This document shows, piece by piece, positions 41,833-50,294 of a DNA stretch of 64,000 bases. The position numbers and the translations under genes are program-made. The stretch is taken from contig NZ_CP109181.1 in assembly GCF_036248275.1 (NCBI RefSeq), forward strand, positions 124,001 to 188,000. The letters run 5' to 3'. Under the pieces are notes generated by a model. It saw nothing but the letters and a program-made list of their open reading frames with translations. It was not told where the DNA came from and made no database searches. Source of the DNA: Streptomyces sp. NBC_01716. GTDB taxonomy: Bacteria > Actinomycetota > Actinomycetes > Streptomycetales > Streptomycetaceae. Positions within the stretch are counted from its first letter, which is position 1. The number at the start of each line of letters is the position of its first letter.

Positions 41833-42420
41833 TCACGACACGGCCCGGCCGTGATTCGCCGCGCCGTAGCGCAGACCGTCGTACAGGATCGCGACGATGC
41901 GCACCGCGTCGTCCTTCCACCCCTTCGCGCGCATCCCGCAGATGCCGCCGAGGGCGCGCAGGACAACGCGTCCGTCGATATCGCCGCGGACGAGTCCGGC
42001 GGCGGCGCCGGCGGCGAGCAGTTCGTCGAGGGCGCGGGCCATCTCGTCGCGTGCGTCGTCGAAGATCGGCGAGTCGGTCGTCATGATGCTCTCCAACGCC
42101 TCCCCCATGCCTTTGCCCATCGCCGAGTGCTCCACGAGCAGGAGCAGAAAGGCGTGCAGGGCTTCGTCCGGCGCGTGTCGCGCGAGCAGTCGGCCGGGGG
42201 CCGCGCAGAGGTCGGCGACTTCCTGGCGGTAGACCTCGGCGACGAGCGCCTCCCGCGTTTCGAAGTGGCGGTAGAGCGTGCCGACCGCCACCCCGGCTCG
42301 TCGGGCGATCTCCTCCACGTGGGCGTCGGCGTCCCCGGCGAGAAAGGCCTGGCGCGCGGCGGCCAGGAGCGCTTCGCGGTTACGGCGGGCATCGGCGCGC
42401 ATCGGACGTGGCGACGGCAA
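41833..42420 (-). CDS. TetR-family transcriptional regulator
   Basis: A 195-residue regulator. HTH: EALLAAARQAFLAGDADAHV, then ARRAGVAVGTLYRHFETREA. The C-terminal half is of the SbtR-like class (HSAMGKGMGEALESIMTTDS). TTG 42420 with GGAGG five bases upstream is the likely start (ATG 42402 is the alternative). It is divergent from the SDR at 42502 with 81 bp between and probably controls the SDR and VOC genes. Confidence 0.88.
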   Translation of the reverse strand: MPSPRPMRADARRNREALLAAARQAFLAGDADAHVEEIARRAGVAVGTLYRHFETREALVAEVYRQEVADLCAAPGRLLARHAPDEALHAFLLLLVEHSAMGKGMGEALESIMTTDSPIFDDARDEMARALDELLAAGAAAGLVRGDIDGRVVLRALGGICGMRAKGWKDDAVRIVAILYDGLRYGAANHGRAVS

Positions 42421-42435
42421 CGGTCCTCCATAAGG

Positions 42436-42448
42436 TGAATCAGGTTCA
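42436..42448. promoter_or_regulatory. Short inverted repeat in the TetR/SDR gap
   Basis: TGAA TCAGG TTCA lies between the divergent TetR and SDR genes, followed by a second GGTTCA-type half-site near 42475. It is a weak candidate operator for the TetR protein. Confidence 0.3.
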
Positions 42449-42501
42449 GGTTGCGTGTACTGTTTCCGGAGTCGGGTTCATTTTACTGGGAGGGAAAGCA
42501 C

Positions 42502-43287
42502 ATGACGAATGTGTACGTGAACGAGGACGAGGGACTGAGCGGTCTGCGCGTGCTGGTGACCGGGGGCAGCCGTGGGCTGGGCAGGGCGACGGCCCAGCGC
42601 TTCGCCGCCGCCGGCGCCACCGTGCTGACGGCCTCGCGCACCGCACCCCCGGAGGACGTCCACGCCACCTTCATCCCCGCCGACCTGCGGTCCGCGGAGG
42701 GGGTGGCCGAGCTGGGGCGGCGCGTACTGGACACCGTCGGGGGCGTCGATGTCCTGGTGAACAACGCCGGAGCCGCGACCGGACCGATACCGACGCTTGA
42801 GCGGCCCGACGCGTCCTGGCTCGCGGACCTGGAGATAAACCTGCTCGGCGCTGTCCGGCTCGACCGGGCCCTGGTTCCCGGGATGGTCGAGCGCGGCTCC
42901 GGTGTCGTGGTGCATGTCTCCTCCATCGCCAGCCGTCTCCCCCAGCCCGCCGAGGCGTCGTACGCCGCGTCGAAGGCAGCACTCAACGCCTACAGCCGCG
43001 AGTTGGCGACGGCGGTGGGAGAGCACGGCGTGCGCGTGGTGTGCGTTCTGCCCGGCTTCGTCGTCACCGAGGGAGCGGCCGACCACCTCCAGCACATGGC
43101 CGACAGCCAGGGTGTGGGAGTTGACGACGTCAAGCGGCAGCTCGTGGACCGGCTGAAGGTGCCGATGGGGCGTCCGGGCAGCCCGGAGGATGTCGCGGAG
43201 ATGATCGCGTTCCTCGCCTCCGGCCGCGCCAAGTGGCTCACCGGCGCGCAGTTCCGGGTCGACGGCGGCATCATCCCCGTCGTCTGA
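42502..43287 (+). CDS. Short-chain dehydrogenase/reductase
   Basis: A 261-residue classical SDR: cofactor motif TGGSRGLG near residue 22, NNAGAATG near 88, catalytic Ser in VHVSSIAS, Tyr/Lys in YAASK and the end TGAQFRVDGG. Arg after the second strand (TASRT) favours NADPH. GGGAGGGAAAG precedes ATG 42502. It is divergent from the TetR regulator and followed 35 bp later by a VOC protein, suggesting a small detoxification unit. Confidence 0.9.
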   Translation: MTNVYVNEDEGLSGLRVLVTGGSRGLGRATAQRFAAAGATVLTASRTAPPEDVHATFIPADLRSAEGVAELGRRVLDTVGGVDVLVNNAGAATGPIPTLERPDASWLADLEINLLGAVRLDRALVPGMVERGSGVVVHVSSIASRLPQPAEASYAASKAALNAYSRELATAVGEHGVRVVCVLPGFVVTEGAADHLQHMADSQGVGVDDVKRQLVDRLKVPMGRPGSPEDVAEMIAFLASGRAKWLTGAQFRVDGGIIPVV

Positions 43288-43322
43288 ACCGCGCCCCCGT
43301 ACGGGAATCGAGGAGAGAGAAC

Positions 43323-43703
43323 GTGACCACCATGACCATCAGCCTCACATCACTGATTCTGGACGCCGCGGACCTGGAGAGCGAGAGCTCCTTCTGGCAC
43401 GGTCTGCTCGGCGGCGGCCCGCCCACGAGGACGGAGAACCACCACTTCCTGCGGGTCGACGGGTTCCCCGTGATCGTCATCCAGCACGCTCCGGGGCATG
43501 TGCCGCCGCAGTGGCCCGACGGCGCTTCCCAGCAGCTGCACTTCGACCTCGCGACCGACGACGCGGCGGCCACGGACCAGCGGGTACTCGACTCCGGCGG
43601 CCGACGACTGCGGCCGGCCACCGGCGTTGTCGCCTCGGCTCAGCCGGGCTCCCGGGTGTACGCCAGCCCGGCCGGGCATCCCTTCTGCGTCCGCTCGGCC
43701 TGA
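43323..43703 (+). CDS. VOC-family (glyoxalase/bleomycin-resistance fold) protein
   Basis: A 126-residue protein with the two beta-alpha-beta-beta-beta repeats of the VOC fold: SLILDAADLESESSFWHGLL and FPVIVIQHAPG, then LHFDLATDDAAATDQRVLDS and the family ending VYASPAGHPFCVRS. This subgroup is the streptomycete glyoxalase-like type without a clear metal triad. GTG 43323 or the ATG at 43332 can serve, with GAGGAGAGA upstream. Probably co-transcribed with the SDR. Confidence 0.87.
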   Translation: MTTMTISLTSLILDAADLESESSFWHGLLGGGPPTRTENHHFLRVDGFPVIVIQHAPGHVPPQWPDGASQQLHFDLATDDAAATDQRVLDSGGRRLRPATGVVASAQPGSRVYASPAGHPFCVRSA

Positions 43704-43725
43704 TCCCGGGGCGGCCTCGGCGCGC

Positions 43726-44487
43726 TTACGCCGCCAGGAGGTCCGCCAGCCTGTCGCGGACGCCGTCGCTGCCGTCCTCCGCGGCCGGCACCAGCCGCTC
43801 CCGGTCCCGCGGGTCCCGGGACAGGACGTGCAGTCGCCCCTCGTTCCGGGCGAGGATCAGGTCGGTGCTGGTGCCCGCCGTCTCGGCCGATCCCACCGCG
43901 GTGTACTCGGTGACGGTGACCAGCGCGGAACGCTCCGCCCCGGTGAGCACGGCATCGGCGTCCGTCGGCTGATCGTTGTCCGCCGACGGGCCCCGGGGAA
44001 GCCAGTCGGTGAGCGTACGGAGGGCCTCGTCGAGCTTGTGGAGGCCGATCTGGTGGACGCCGAGCGCGTCGATGCTGACCTTCAGACAGATCTTCTCGGG
44101 CTGGGGAAGCAGCAGGATCCGCCAGGGCTCGCCCGGCTCCGTTCCGGTCGTACGGGCGTCGAGCACCTTCCTGGCCCGCTGCTGGAACGCGACGGCGATG
44201 CCCAGGTCTCCGCGCACCTGGACCTCCTCGCCCGATGAACCGGCCATGAGGAGTTGGCGCGCGGCCAACGAGCGGACGGCCTCGGTGAGTTCGTCCTCCG
44301 ACGGCCGGGCCTCCAGGAAGTCCACGATCGCGTCCACGGCGGTGAGTTCGGCGATGGTGTACGCGCCGAGCAGCACCGGCCCGGTGTTCACCAGATCCAC
44401 CACGGCCGTGACCAGCCCCGGGGGAACGGACGCCTCGCCCGGCCCCGGCTGTGACTCCGAAGAAGCGCCGTTCCGGTCCTCGCTCAT
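43726..44487 (-). CDS. Uncharacterised protein, second gene of an unknown pair
   Basis: 253 residues, acidic, without signal peptide or membrane helix. The middle is helical (LVTAVVDLVNTGPVLLGAYT, AVDAIVDFLEARPSEDELTE, LAARQLLMA) and the rest beta-rich (EPWRILLLPQPEKICLKVSI, LILARNEGRLHVLS). I do not recognise a family. The beta-rich half with alternating sheets loosely recalls EspG-like or YbaB-like folds, but no motif supports that. ATG 44487 overlaps the upstream stop (ATGA), so it is made with the 303-residue protein. Confidence 0.75.
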   Translation of the reverse strand: MSEDRNGASSESQPGPGEASVPPGLVTAVVDLVNTGPVLLGAYTIAELTAVDAIVDFLEARPSEDELTEAVRSLAARQLLMAGSSGEEVQVRGDLGIAVAFQQRARKVLDARTTGTEPGEPWRILLLPQPEKICLKVSIDALGVHQIGLHKLDEALRTLTDWLPRGPSADNDQPTDADAVLTGAERSALVTVTEYTAVGSAETAGTSTDLILARNEGRLHVLSRDPRDRERLVPAAEDGSDGVRDRLADLLAA

Positions 44488-45395
44488 GACGAACCTCCTG
44501 TCGGCCACCCGTCCACGGCGGGCGCCGCGCGACTCTCCCGGAGCACGGCGGCGGCGGTACGGGACGGGGTCTGCGTCACCCATACGTCGGAATTGCCGAA
44601 CAGGCCCCGTCCGGCCCTCTCGGACAGCGCCTGGCCGAGCTCACCGGCCAGGTCCGGCCGGTCGGGCGGCGGGAACCGGGCCGCCAGTTCCTGGGACGCG
44701 GCCGTGACGTCGTCGTTGGCCTCGATCCGGCGCAGCGCCCGGGTGAGGGACCGCGCGATCGGCGGCGTCAGGGACGTGGGCACGGCCAGAACCGGCGCGA
44801 GATACAGCGGGCGCCGCTCGGTCATCCGCGACAGACCCCAGGGCCCGACATTACTGTCGGTGAGCTTGTACACCACATAGTCCATCAGATGGCGCAGGTC
44901 GCTCGGGCGGGGCAGTTTGGGCCCGCCGAACGCGGCCGGGGTCTTCTCCAGCTGCACCCAGGTGCCCTGAACCGTACGGCCGTGCAGTTTCTCCCGTACG
45001 ACCTGCCCGTGCATCCCGATGTCGGGGTAGAGCTTCTTGTCGATGTCGCGGTGGTGGCTGGAGAGCCGCGGATGGCTGCCCTTGGAGCGCCGCCACTTCT
45101 CGTACAGCCGCGGATCGTCCACGAGCACATGCCCGCCGCGCAGCACGTCGCGGAGCTGCGGTACCTGGAGCCCGTGCGCCTCCAGATCGGCGAGGATCAC
45201 CGCTTCCTCGGGGCTGAGTCGTTCGGCGGCCTTGACCAGGCCCTTCCGGTACGACCCGGCCCGCGCGGTGATCTCGATCATGAGCCGCACCCTGGTGCGT
45301 ACGTGTTCGGCCTGCTCGGCGAGGGCGCTGCCGGAAGCCGCCTTGCCGTGCCGCTCGGCGCGCGTGCGGAACGCCCGCTTGTGCTTGGGCTTCAT
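44484..45395 (-). CDS. Uncharacterised basic protein, first gene of an unknown pair
   Basis: 303 residues, strongly basic at the start (MKPKHKRAFRTRAERHGKAA), then a helical stretch (LMIEITARAGSYRKGLVKAA, LSPEEAVILADLEAHG). A central region has many conserved-looking polar residues (HHRDIDKKLYPDIGMHGQVV, GTWVQLEKTPAAF, HLMDYVVYKLTDSNVGPWGL) and the C-terminal third is helical. No known motif is recognised. The His/Asp/Trp-rich middle looks like an active site or a structural core. The pair stands alone between the VOC gene and a winged-helix protein. Confidence 0.75.
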   Translation of the reverse strand: MKPKHKRAFRTRAERHGKAASGSALAEQAEHVRTRVRLMIEITARAGSYRKGLVKAAERLSPEEAVILADLEAHGLQVPQLRDVLRGGHVLVDDPRLYEKWRRSKGSHPRLSSHHRDIDKKLYPDIGMHGQVVREKLHGRTVQGTWVQLEKTPAAFGGPKLPRPSDLRHLMDYVVYKLTDSNVGPWGLSRMTERRPLYLAPVLAVPTSLTPPIARSLTRALRRIEANDDVTAASQELAARFPPPDRPDLAGELGQALSERAGRGLFGNSDVWVTQTPSRTAAAVLRESRAAPAVDGWPTGGSS

Positions 45396-45476
45396 CTGGT
45401 CAGTACAGCACGAGGGTGAGGTAGGCGCAGGTCAGGGACGAGACCGCCACAGCCGCCAAGGGCCCCGGGGCGAGCG

Positions 45477-46016
45477 TCAGGCAGAAGCCGGTGTGCTCGC
45501 GGAGTCGTCCTGCTTGGCCGCCGTGTAGTGGACGGTGGCGCCCTGCTTGGAGCGCTCGGCACGGCTGCGCGCCACCAGGCGTTCCGTCGTGGTGCGCACG
45601 AGGTTGTCATTCAGGTTGCGGTCCGGGTGCACGGCGGTGAGCGCCTTCGCGATCTCACCGGCCGTACGTGGCTCCGACTGCTCGGTCAGATACTCGTGGA
45701 TCAGCTCGGTGAGCGCGGCGGCCTTCTGCCGGACGGCCTTCTGCCGGACGGGCTTCTGCCGGGCGGGCTTCTTGGCCGACGAACTCCTCGCCGGTGCGGG
45801 CGACTTCTTGCCCGTACGGGTGCCGGAACCGGTACCGCCGAGTGCCGCGCGCACGCCGACCAGCAGTTCGTGGTCCTGCTCCAGACCACTCAACCGCGCC
45901 TGCAGGGAGGCGACTTCGCCACGGATACGCTCCTGCTCCACGGTGTTCCGCTCAAGGTCCGCGGAGACTTGTTCCGCGTACTGAGACTTGAGTGTGTTGT
46001 TCTCCTGCGTGCTCAT
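45477..46016 (-). CDS. Winged-helix coiled-coil protein with KPxRQK linker
   Basis: 179 residues. An N-terminal coiled coil (about 12-60: LERNTVEQERIRGEVASLQA, LSGLEQDHELLVGV) is followed by a Lys/Arg/Ala/Pro linker with repeated QKPVRQKAVRQK units, and a C-terminal winged-helix-like domain (about 105-170: LIHEYLTEQSEPRTAGEIAK and HPDRNLNDNLVRTTTERLV). I infer a DNA-binding protein; the basic linker recalls histone-like tails. AGGAG precedes ATG 46016. I know of similar uncharacterised streptomycete proteins but no function. Confidence 0.7.
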   Translation of the reverse strand: MSTQENNTLKSQYAEQVSADLERNTVEQERIRGEVASLQARLSGLEQDHELLVGVRAALGGTGSGTRTGKKSPAPARSSSAKKPARQKPVRQKAVRQKAAALTELIHEYLTEQSEPRTAGEIAKALTAVHPDRNLNDNLVRTTTERLVARSRAERSKQGATVHYTAAKQDDSASTPASA

Positions 46017-46156
46017 GAGGGCTCCTCGGCTGGGGTGTTGGGTGTGGACTCTACCCATGTGCGGTGTGGGATTGTGGTGCGGGTGCCAGGGAACACAGGT
46101 GCGGCGCCCCTGCGCTGCTTGTTCGGTGAGAAGGAAACGTCATTCCGGAGGACGCG

Positions 46157-46606
46157 TTGGGGACGCTACTCAAGGGCCTGAACCGCGTTCCATGGCATGA
46201 GCTGGAGCATGCGTACGGTTCCGCCGAAGGCGTTCCCGGTCGGCTGACTCGTGTGGCGTGGGGCGACGCCGGGACGAGTGCCGACGCACTCAGTGACCTC
46301 GGCCTCTGGCTCGGTGAGCTGGCGGTCTTCGACGCGACGGTCGCGGCGGTTCCGTTCCTGTGGGATCTCGCGGTGACCGACACCGTGACCGGTCGGCCCG
46401 GGGTGATCGCCTTGCTCCAGGCGGTCCTTGAGCACGGCAACGTTCCTCAGCTCGAAGTCCAGCACGCGGCTCACCTCGCCGTGCTGCGCGGATCCCGCAT
46501 GGTGGAGGTGCTGAGCGGTGACGAGGATCCTGCGGTGCGGGCGGCGGCGACCGATCTGGCGACGGCGATCGACAGGCACGCGTGTGAGACCTGCCGTCCG
46601 GGCTGA
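46157..46606 (+). CDS. Small HEAT-repeat-like protein
   Basis: 149 residues, mostly helical, with HEAT-like units (LGELAVFDATVAAVPFLWDL, GVIALLQAVLEHGNVPQL, MVEVLSGDEDPAVRAAATDL). In Streptomyces such proteins often act as scaffold or immunity-like proteins; no function can be assigned. TTG 46157 with GGAGG five bases upstream is the best start. Divergent from the winged-helix gene. Confidence 0.7.
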   Translation: MGTLLKGLNRVPWHELEHAYGSAEGVPGRLTRVAWGDAGTSADALSDLGLWLGELAVFDATVAAVPFLWDLAVTDTVTGRPGVIALLQAVLEHGNVPQLEVQHAAHLAVLRGSRMVEVLSGDEDPAVRAAATDLATAIDRHACETCRPG

Positions 46607-46768
46607 CACCGGCGCGGAGGGCCGTATCGACTGGTCGATGGTGTAGATCCATTATCCGGGTGCGGGAAGGCGCCTGTCGCCGTTCTCCGGAATGATATTT
46701 ACGCCCGATATGCGCCCATAGGGTTGCGGCAGCGAGTACAGCGCACCGATCTGACCTGGGAGTTGAGA

Positions 46769-47275
46769 GTGGCGCACGACGTTGCCGCACTGACGGTGGA
46801 GCTCACGGACATGGCCGCGGCCGATCAACGGTCCTCGATCCGCGCCAACAGCGATGAACCCGCCGAGCAGTTGGCGTGGCGACGGCTGAGCGCACGGCAC
46901 GGTGACCGACTTGGCGAGATCATGGACGAGTACGGCTGGCCGACGGCGGAAATGGTCGGCGAGGAGGCCGCACGCGCGGCCTGGCTGATCGCCCAGCACG
47001 CGGACCGGCAGCTCGACGTCCAGCGTCGCGCTCTCCTGCTGATGGAGCAAGCGGTGTCGGCAGGCTTGGCCGACCCTCGCGAGCTGGCCTTTCTGCGCGA
47101 CCGCACGTTGGTCAACGAGGGCCGCCGGCAGATCTACGGCACTCAGATCGCCGGCGTGAAGGACGGGGCACCGGTGCCGTGGCCCTGTGCAGAGCCGGAG
47201 CGCATGGACGAACTCCGTGCGGAAGTCGGCATCGAGCCCTTCGACGAGTACGTCGCCAAGTTCGCGGTGGCCTGA
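46769..47275 (+). CDS. DUF6624 family protein
   Basis: A 168-residue helical protein with the family pattern LSARHGDRLGEIMDEYGWPT, then AWLIAQHADRQLDVQRRALL, and LAFLRDRTLVNEGRRQIYGT, and a Pro-rich end PVPWPCAEPERMDELRAEVG. DUF6624 has no established function; members are found in toxin/immunity neighbourhoods. GTG 46769 follows GGGAG; 15 earlier in-frame codons are less likely. Confidence 0.75.
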   Translation: MAHDVAALTVELTDMAAADQRSSIRANSDEPAEQLAWRRLSARHGDRLGEIMDEYGWPTAEMVGEEAARAAWLIAQHADRQLDVQRRALLLMEQAVSAGLADPRELAFLRDRTLVNEGRRQIYGTQIAGVKDGAPVPWPCAEPERMDELRAEVGIEPFDEYVAKFAVA

Positions 47276-47317
47276 CGACCGGTTCCCCGTCGCATCCTGC
47301 GGATCATTGCCCAGGGC

Positions 47318-48157
47318 TCATCTGCCGTGGAGCGATGATCCGCCGGACAGGCCCCGCCACTGGGTCAACTTGTGCCGCGTCCATCGTGTGCCGCGGTGTT
47401 CCGGGCCATGGACCCGCACCATGTCCGCCAGCAGGTTCTCGTACGCTTCCAGGGCCCCGGCCACGTCACCGGCCTCCGCCCGCATGTCGGCCATCGTGAG
47501 CCGGGTGACCAGCACGACATCGTGGTCGGGGCCCCACGCCCGTAGGCGCTCCGTCAGCACGTGCTCGTACGCCTCCACGGCGCCGGCTTCGTCGCCCTGG
47601 CGCCAGCGCACCTGGGCCAGGTGCCGCATGACCGCCGTGTCGTGGGGCTCGTCGCGCAGCGCGTCCTCGCGGGCCCGGCCCTCCAGATCGTTCATCCTCG
47701 GCAGTGGCGGCGGTACCCAGTGCTTCGTCCTCCGCCAGTGCGCCAGGTTGCGCCGGACCCATGGGATCCGGGGGTGGTCCTCGCCGAGTACGCGCACCAT
47801 GTCGGACAGCAGGTGCTCGTACGTCGTACCGGCCCCGGCCACATTACCGGCCTCCGCGCGCACGGCGGCCAGGCCGAGCCGGGTGTCCAGGACCAGGGGA
47901 TGGTCCGCGCCCCACGCCCGCGCCCGGACCGCGACGAGTCGCTCGTACGGTTCCACGGCGTCGGCCGCGTTCCAGGTCCGTCTGCGCCACAGGGCCAGGT
48001 GCCGGAGTTCGCGGGAGTCGTTGTCCTGCTCCTCCTCGACCAGCAGCCAGTCACGGCCTGCCCGCACCCGCTCCGGGTGCTGTTTCAGCAGCCTGCCGAC
48101 CTCGCGGCTGTCCGCGAGGACGCCCAGTCCTATCGCGATCCATCGTTTCACGTTCAT
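47318..48157 (-). CDS. Tetratricopeptide-repeat protein
   Basis: A 279-residue protein built of TPR units of the Kinesin-light-chain/NB-ARC type: LVAVRARAWGADHPLVLDTR, YEHLLSDMVRVLGEDHPRIP, YEHVLTERLRAWGPDHDVVL, YENLLADMVRVHGPEHRGTR. The periodic WGxDHPxxLxTR signature is typical of streptomycete TPR regulators, but no NB-ARC domain precedes it. A short hydrophobic N-terminus (MNVKRWIAIGLGVLA) may be a membrane anchor. It ends convergently near the DUF6624 gene. Confidence 0.82.
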   Translation of the reverse strand: MNVKRWIAIGLGVLADSREVGRLLKQHPERVRAGRDWLLVEEEQDNDSRELRHLALWRRRTWNAADAVEPYERLVAVRARAWGADHPLVLDTRLGLAAVRAEAGNVAGAGTTYEHLLSDMVRVLGEDHPRIPWVRRNLAHWRRTKHWVPPPLPRMNDLEGRAREDALRDEPHDTAVMRHLAQVRWRQGDEAGAVEAYEHVLTERLRAWGPDHDVVLVTRLTMADMRAEAGDVAGALEAYENLLADMVRVHGPEHRGTRWTRHKLTQWRGLSGGSSLHGR

Positions 48158-48179
48158 GTTCGCGCCTCGCGTTCTCGCC

Positions 48180-49736
48180 TCACTCGTGACCCGGCCGACG
48201 GACCAGTGACAGAGCCGGGAACACATGGTCCTCCCAGAGCAGACGGGAGGGCTCCTCCGGGTACGGGGTTACGGCCAGTTGGGCGTCGAAGAGTTGGGTC
48301 AGGCGCTGCGTGCTGTCGTACGCGGGCCAGCCGGGGTCGCCGTGGGCGGCGAACGCGGTCCACGCGGCGCGCATGCGCGCCGACAGCGTCTCCGCCTCCG
48401 GCGACGGGCCGTCGCCGATCAGCCCGGCGGCTTGGCCGGCGTCCAGGTTGCCGAAGACGAGCGGCACGTCCAGGCCGTGGCAGGCGCGGAGCGCGCCGCC
48501 CATGCCGGGTGCGGGCCAGTTGAGTTCGTAGACGTGGGCGCGGCCACCGCCCGCGATCTGCGCGTCCGCGAGGTGGAGGGACGGCATGCGGAACAGCCAG
48601 TCCCCGTGGACCAGTTCGTACAGCTCGTTCGGGTCGGCCGACGGGAAAGCCTCGCGGTAGCGTCGTGGGCCGTCGGGGCCGGGGGCGTACATCTGAAGGG
48701 CGGCCGACGCCTGTTCCTCGGACACCTGGCCGAGCGTGCCGTCGATCAGGCCGAACAGGCGGTGTTCGTCGCGTGTGTGGCCCGCGACGAGTTCGATGTC
48801 CCGGCCTGCGCCGTCGGCCAGTGCCTGCCATGGGGTGACGGGGAGGACATCGCCGTCGACGACGGGCGCGAACGGGATCTGCCGGTGCGCGGCCTTCCCC
48901 CAACTCCCCACCCGTTGGGCGAGCTTGGCCGTGAGGACGTCGCCCGCGCCGGACAGCCGGACCGGGTCGACGGACGACAGGTCGGCCGTCGTGGGCTTCA
49001 GCCCCAGTTCCGAGGCGCAGGCGGCGGCGGCGTCGGAGGCGAGGTCCGGGGAGAAGAACGTGCCCGGCACGCTCTGCGCGACCGCCCGGTGGAACAGCCC
49101 CCGCGCACGCCCCATCGCCATCAGCGCGGCGACCGATCCGCCGCCTGCCGACTGGCCGAAGACCGTGACCCGGTCCGGGTCCCCGCCGAAGGCGCGGATG
49201 TTGTCGCGGACCCACTCCAGCGCGGCGACCTGGTCGAGCAGTCCCCGGTTGGCCGGTGCTCCCTCGATGTGGGCGAAACCCTCGATCCCCACGCGGTAGT
49301 TGAAGGTCACCAGAACGACGCCGCCTTCGCGCGCCAGGCGACCGCCGTCGTATTCGGGCAGCCCGGACATGCCGATCACGTACGCGCCGCCCTGGATCCA
49401 CACCATCACCGGCAGGCCCGCGCCGGGGCCCGGGTCGGGCGACCAGACATTGGCCGTCAGCCAGTCGTGCCCTTCCGCGTCCCACGCGGGCCCGTCCATG
49501 CCGAAGAACCCGGCCTGCGGTGGGGGTGGTCCGAACGCGAGCGCGTCCCGTTCCCCGTCCCACCCGCGCACCGCGCGCGGCGCGGCGAACCGCCGTGCGC
49601 CGACGGGCGGTTCGGCGAACGGGATCCCCCGGAAGACCGCCAGGCTCCCCTCCCGGGAGCCGCGCACCCGCCCGGCCTCCGTGCGGACGACCGGATCGGA
49701 CGGGGAGTTGGACGACTGGGACACGGCAACGGACAT
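48180..49736 (-). CDS. Type B carboxylesterase
   Basis: A 518-residue alpha/beta hydrolase of the carboxylesterase/para-nitrobenzyl esterase family. N-terminal signature FRGIPFAEPPVGARRFAAPR, oxyanion region VMVWIQGGAYVIG, nucleophile elbow FGQSAGGGS (Ser196) and a late His in ACHGLDVPLVF. It hydrolyses esters, possibly large ones; no signal peptide, so cytoplasmic. ATG 49736 is chosen although its ribosome site is weak; the upstream extension is antisense to the possible gene remnant at 49765. It lies 22 bp before the TPR gene. Confidence 0.9.
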   Translation of the reverse strand: MSVAVSQSSNSPSDPVVRTEAGRVRGSREGSLAVFRGIPFAEPPVGARRFAAPRAVRGWDGERDALAFGPPPPQAGFFGMDGPAWDAEGHDWLTANVWSPDPGPGAGLPVMVWIQGGAYVIGMSGLPEYDGGRLAREGGVVLVTFNYRVGIEGFAHIEGAPANRGLLDQVAALEWVRDNIRAFGGDPDRVTVFGQSAGGGSVAALMAMGRARGLFHRAVAQSVPGTFFSPDLASDAAAACASELGLKPTTADLSSVDPVRLSGAGDVLTAKLAQRVGSWGKAAHRQIPFAPVVDGDVLPVTPWQALADGAGRDIELVAGHTRDEHRLFGLIDGTLGQVSEEQASAALQMYAPGPDGPRRYREAFPSADPNELYELVHGDWLFRMPSLHLADAQIAGGGRAHVYELNWPAPGMGGALRACHGLDVPLVFGNLDAGQAAGLIGDGPSPEAETLSARMRAAWTAFAAHGDPGWPAYDSTQRLTQLFDAQLAVTPYPEEPSRLLWEDHVFPALSLVRRPGHE

Positions 49737-49764
49737 GCCGCGGATCGTCCCACTGAACCGGAGT

Positions 49765-50170
49765 GTGGGTGAACCGATTTTGTCGGTGGCGAGTCGTCCG
49801 ACCGAGCCGAACCGCACCCACGCGTTGGTGGGCAGCAACTCCGCGGTCCTGCTGGACGACTTCAGCGTGGACCAGCGGCGTGCGCTCCTGAACTGCGTGG
49901 TGGAGGCAGCCGGTCGGATCAAGGCCCGCGGCGGCGTGTCCCGGGCCGAGGCCTCGACCTGGCCCGAGTTGGAGGAGAGCGCGACCAGCTTCCTGCGCGG
50001 TGCGGAGCACATCAGCCCGGCTCCGCTTGTCGAGCTGGCGGAGGCTCTGGTCGATCTGGCCGCCGGCACTCTCCCTCCCGCTCCGGCCGGTCGGCAGTGG
50101 TACTACGGAACGGTGGAGGGCCCTCAGCCTGCCGTCGTGCGGATGCCCCAGCAGGAAACGACGGCCATGC
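49765..50170 (+). pseudogene. Possible gene remnant, unknown protein, without its own stop
   Basis: From GTG 49765 (or 49786) the frame reads protein-like sequence such as NSAVLLDDFSVDQRRALLNC, VVEAAGRIKARGGVSRAEAS and PLVELAEALVDLAAGTLPPA, with good third-position GC, until about 50160. Beyond that it loses coding character and stays open to 50457, running into the MerR gene in another frame. I think this is a real gene whose 3' end was lost, or an unusual overlapping gene. No family is recognised. Confidence 0.35.
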
Positions 50171-50294
50171 GGTCATTACGAAGGGCATATTTGCTGCCAT
50201 TGGCGCGGAGCGGTGTGTACGGGGTTGCACCTTCCGCAGCGGCATGTGGTCCGGTGGACCTACGTCCCGGTCCCTTGAGGAAAGGTCCCCGCTC

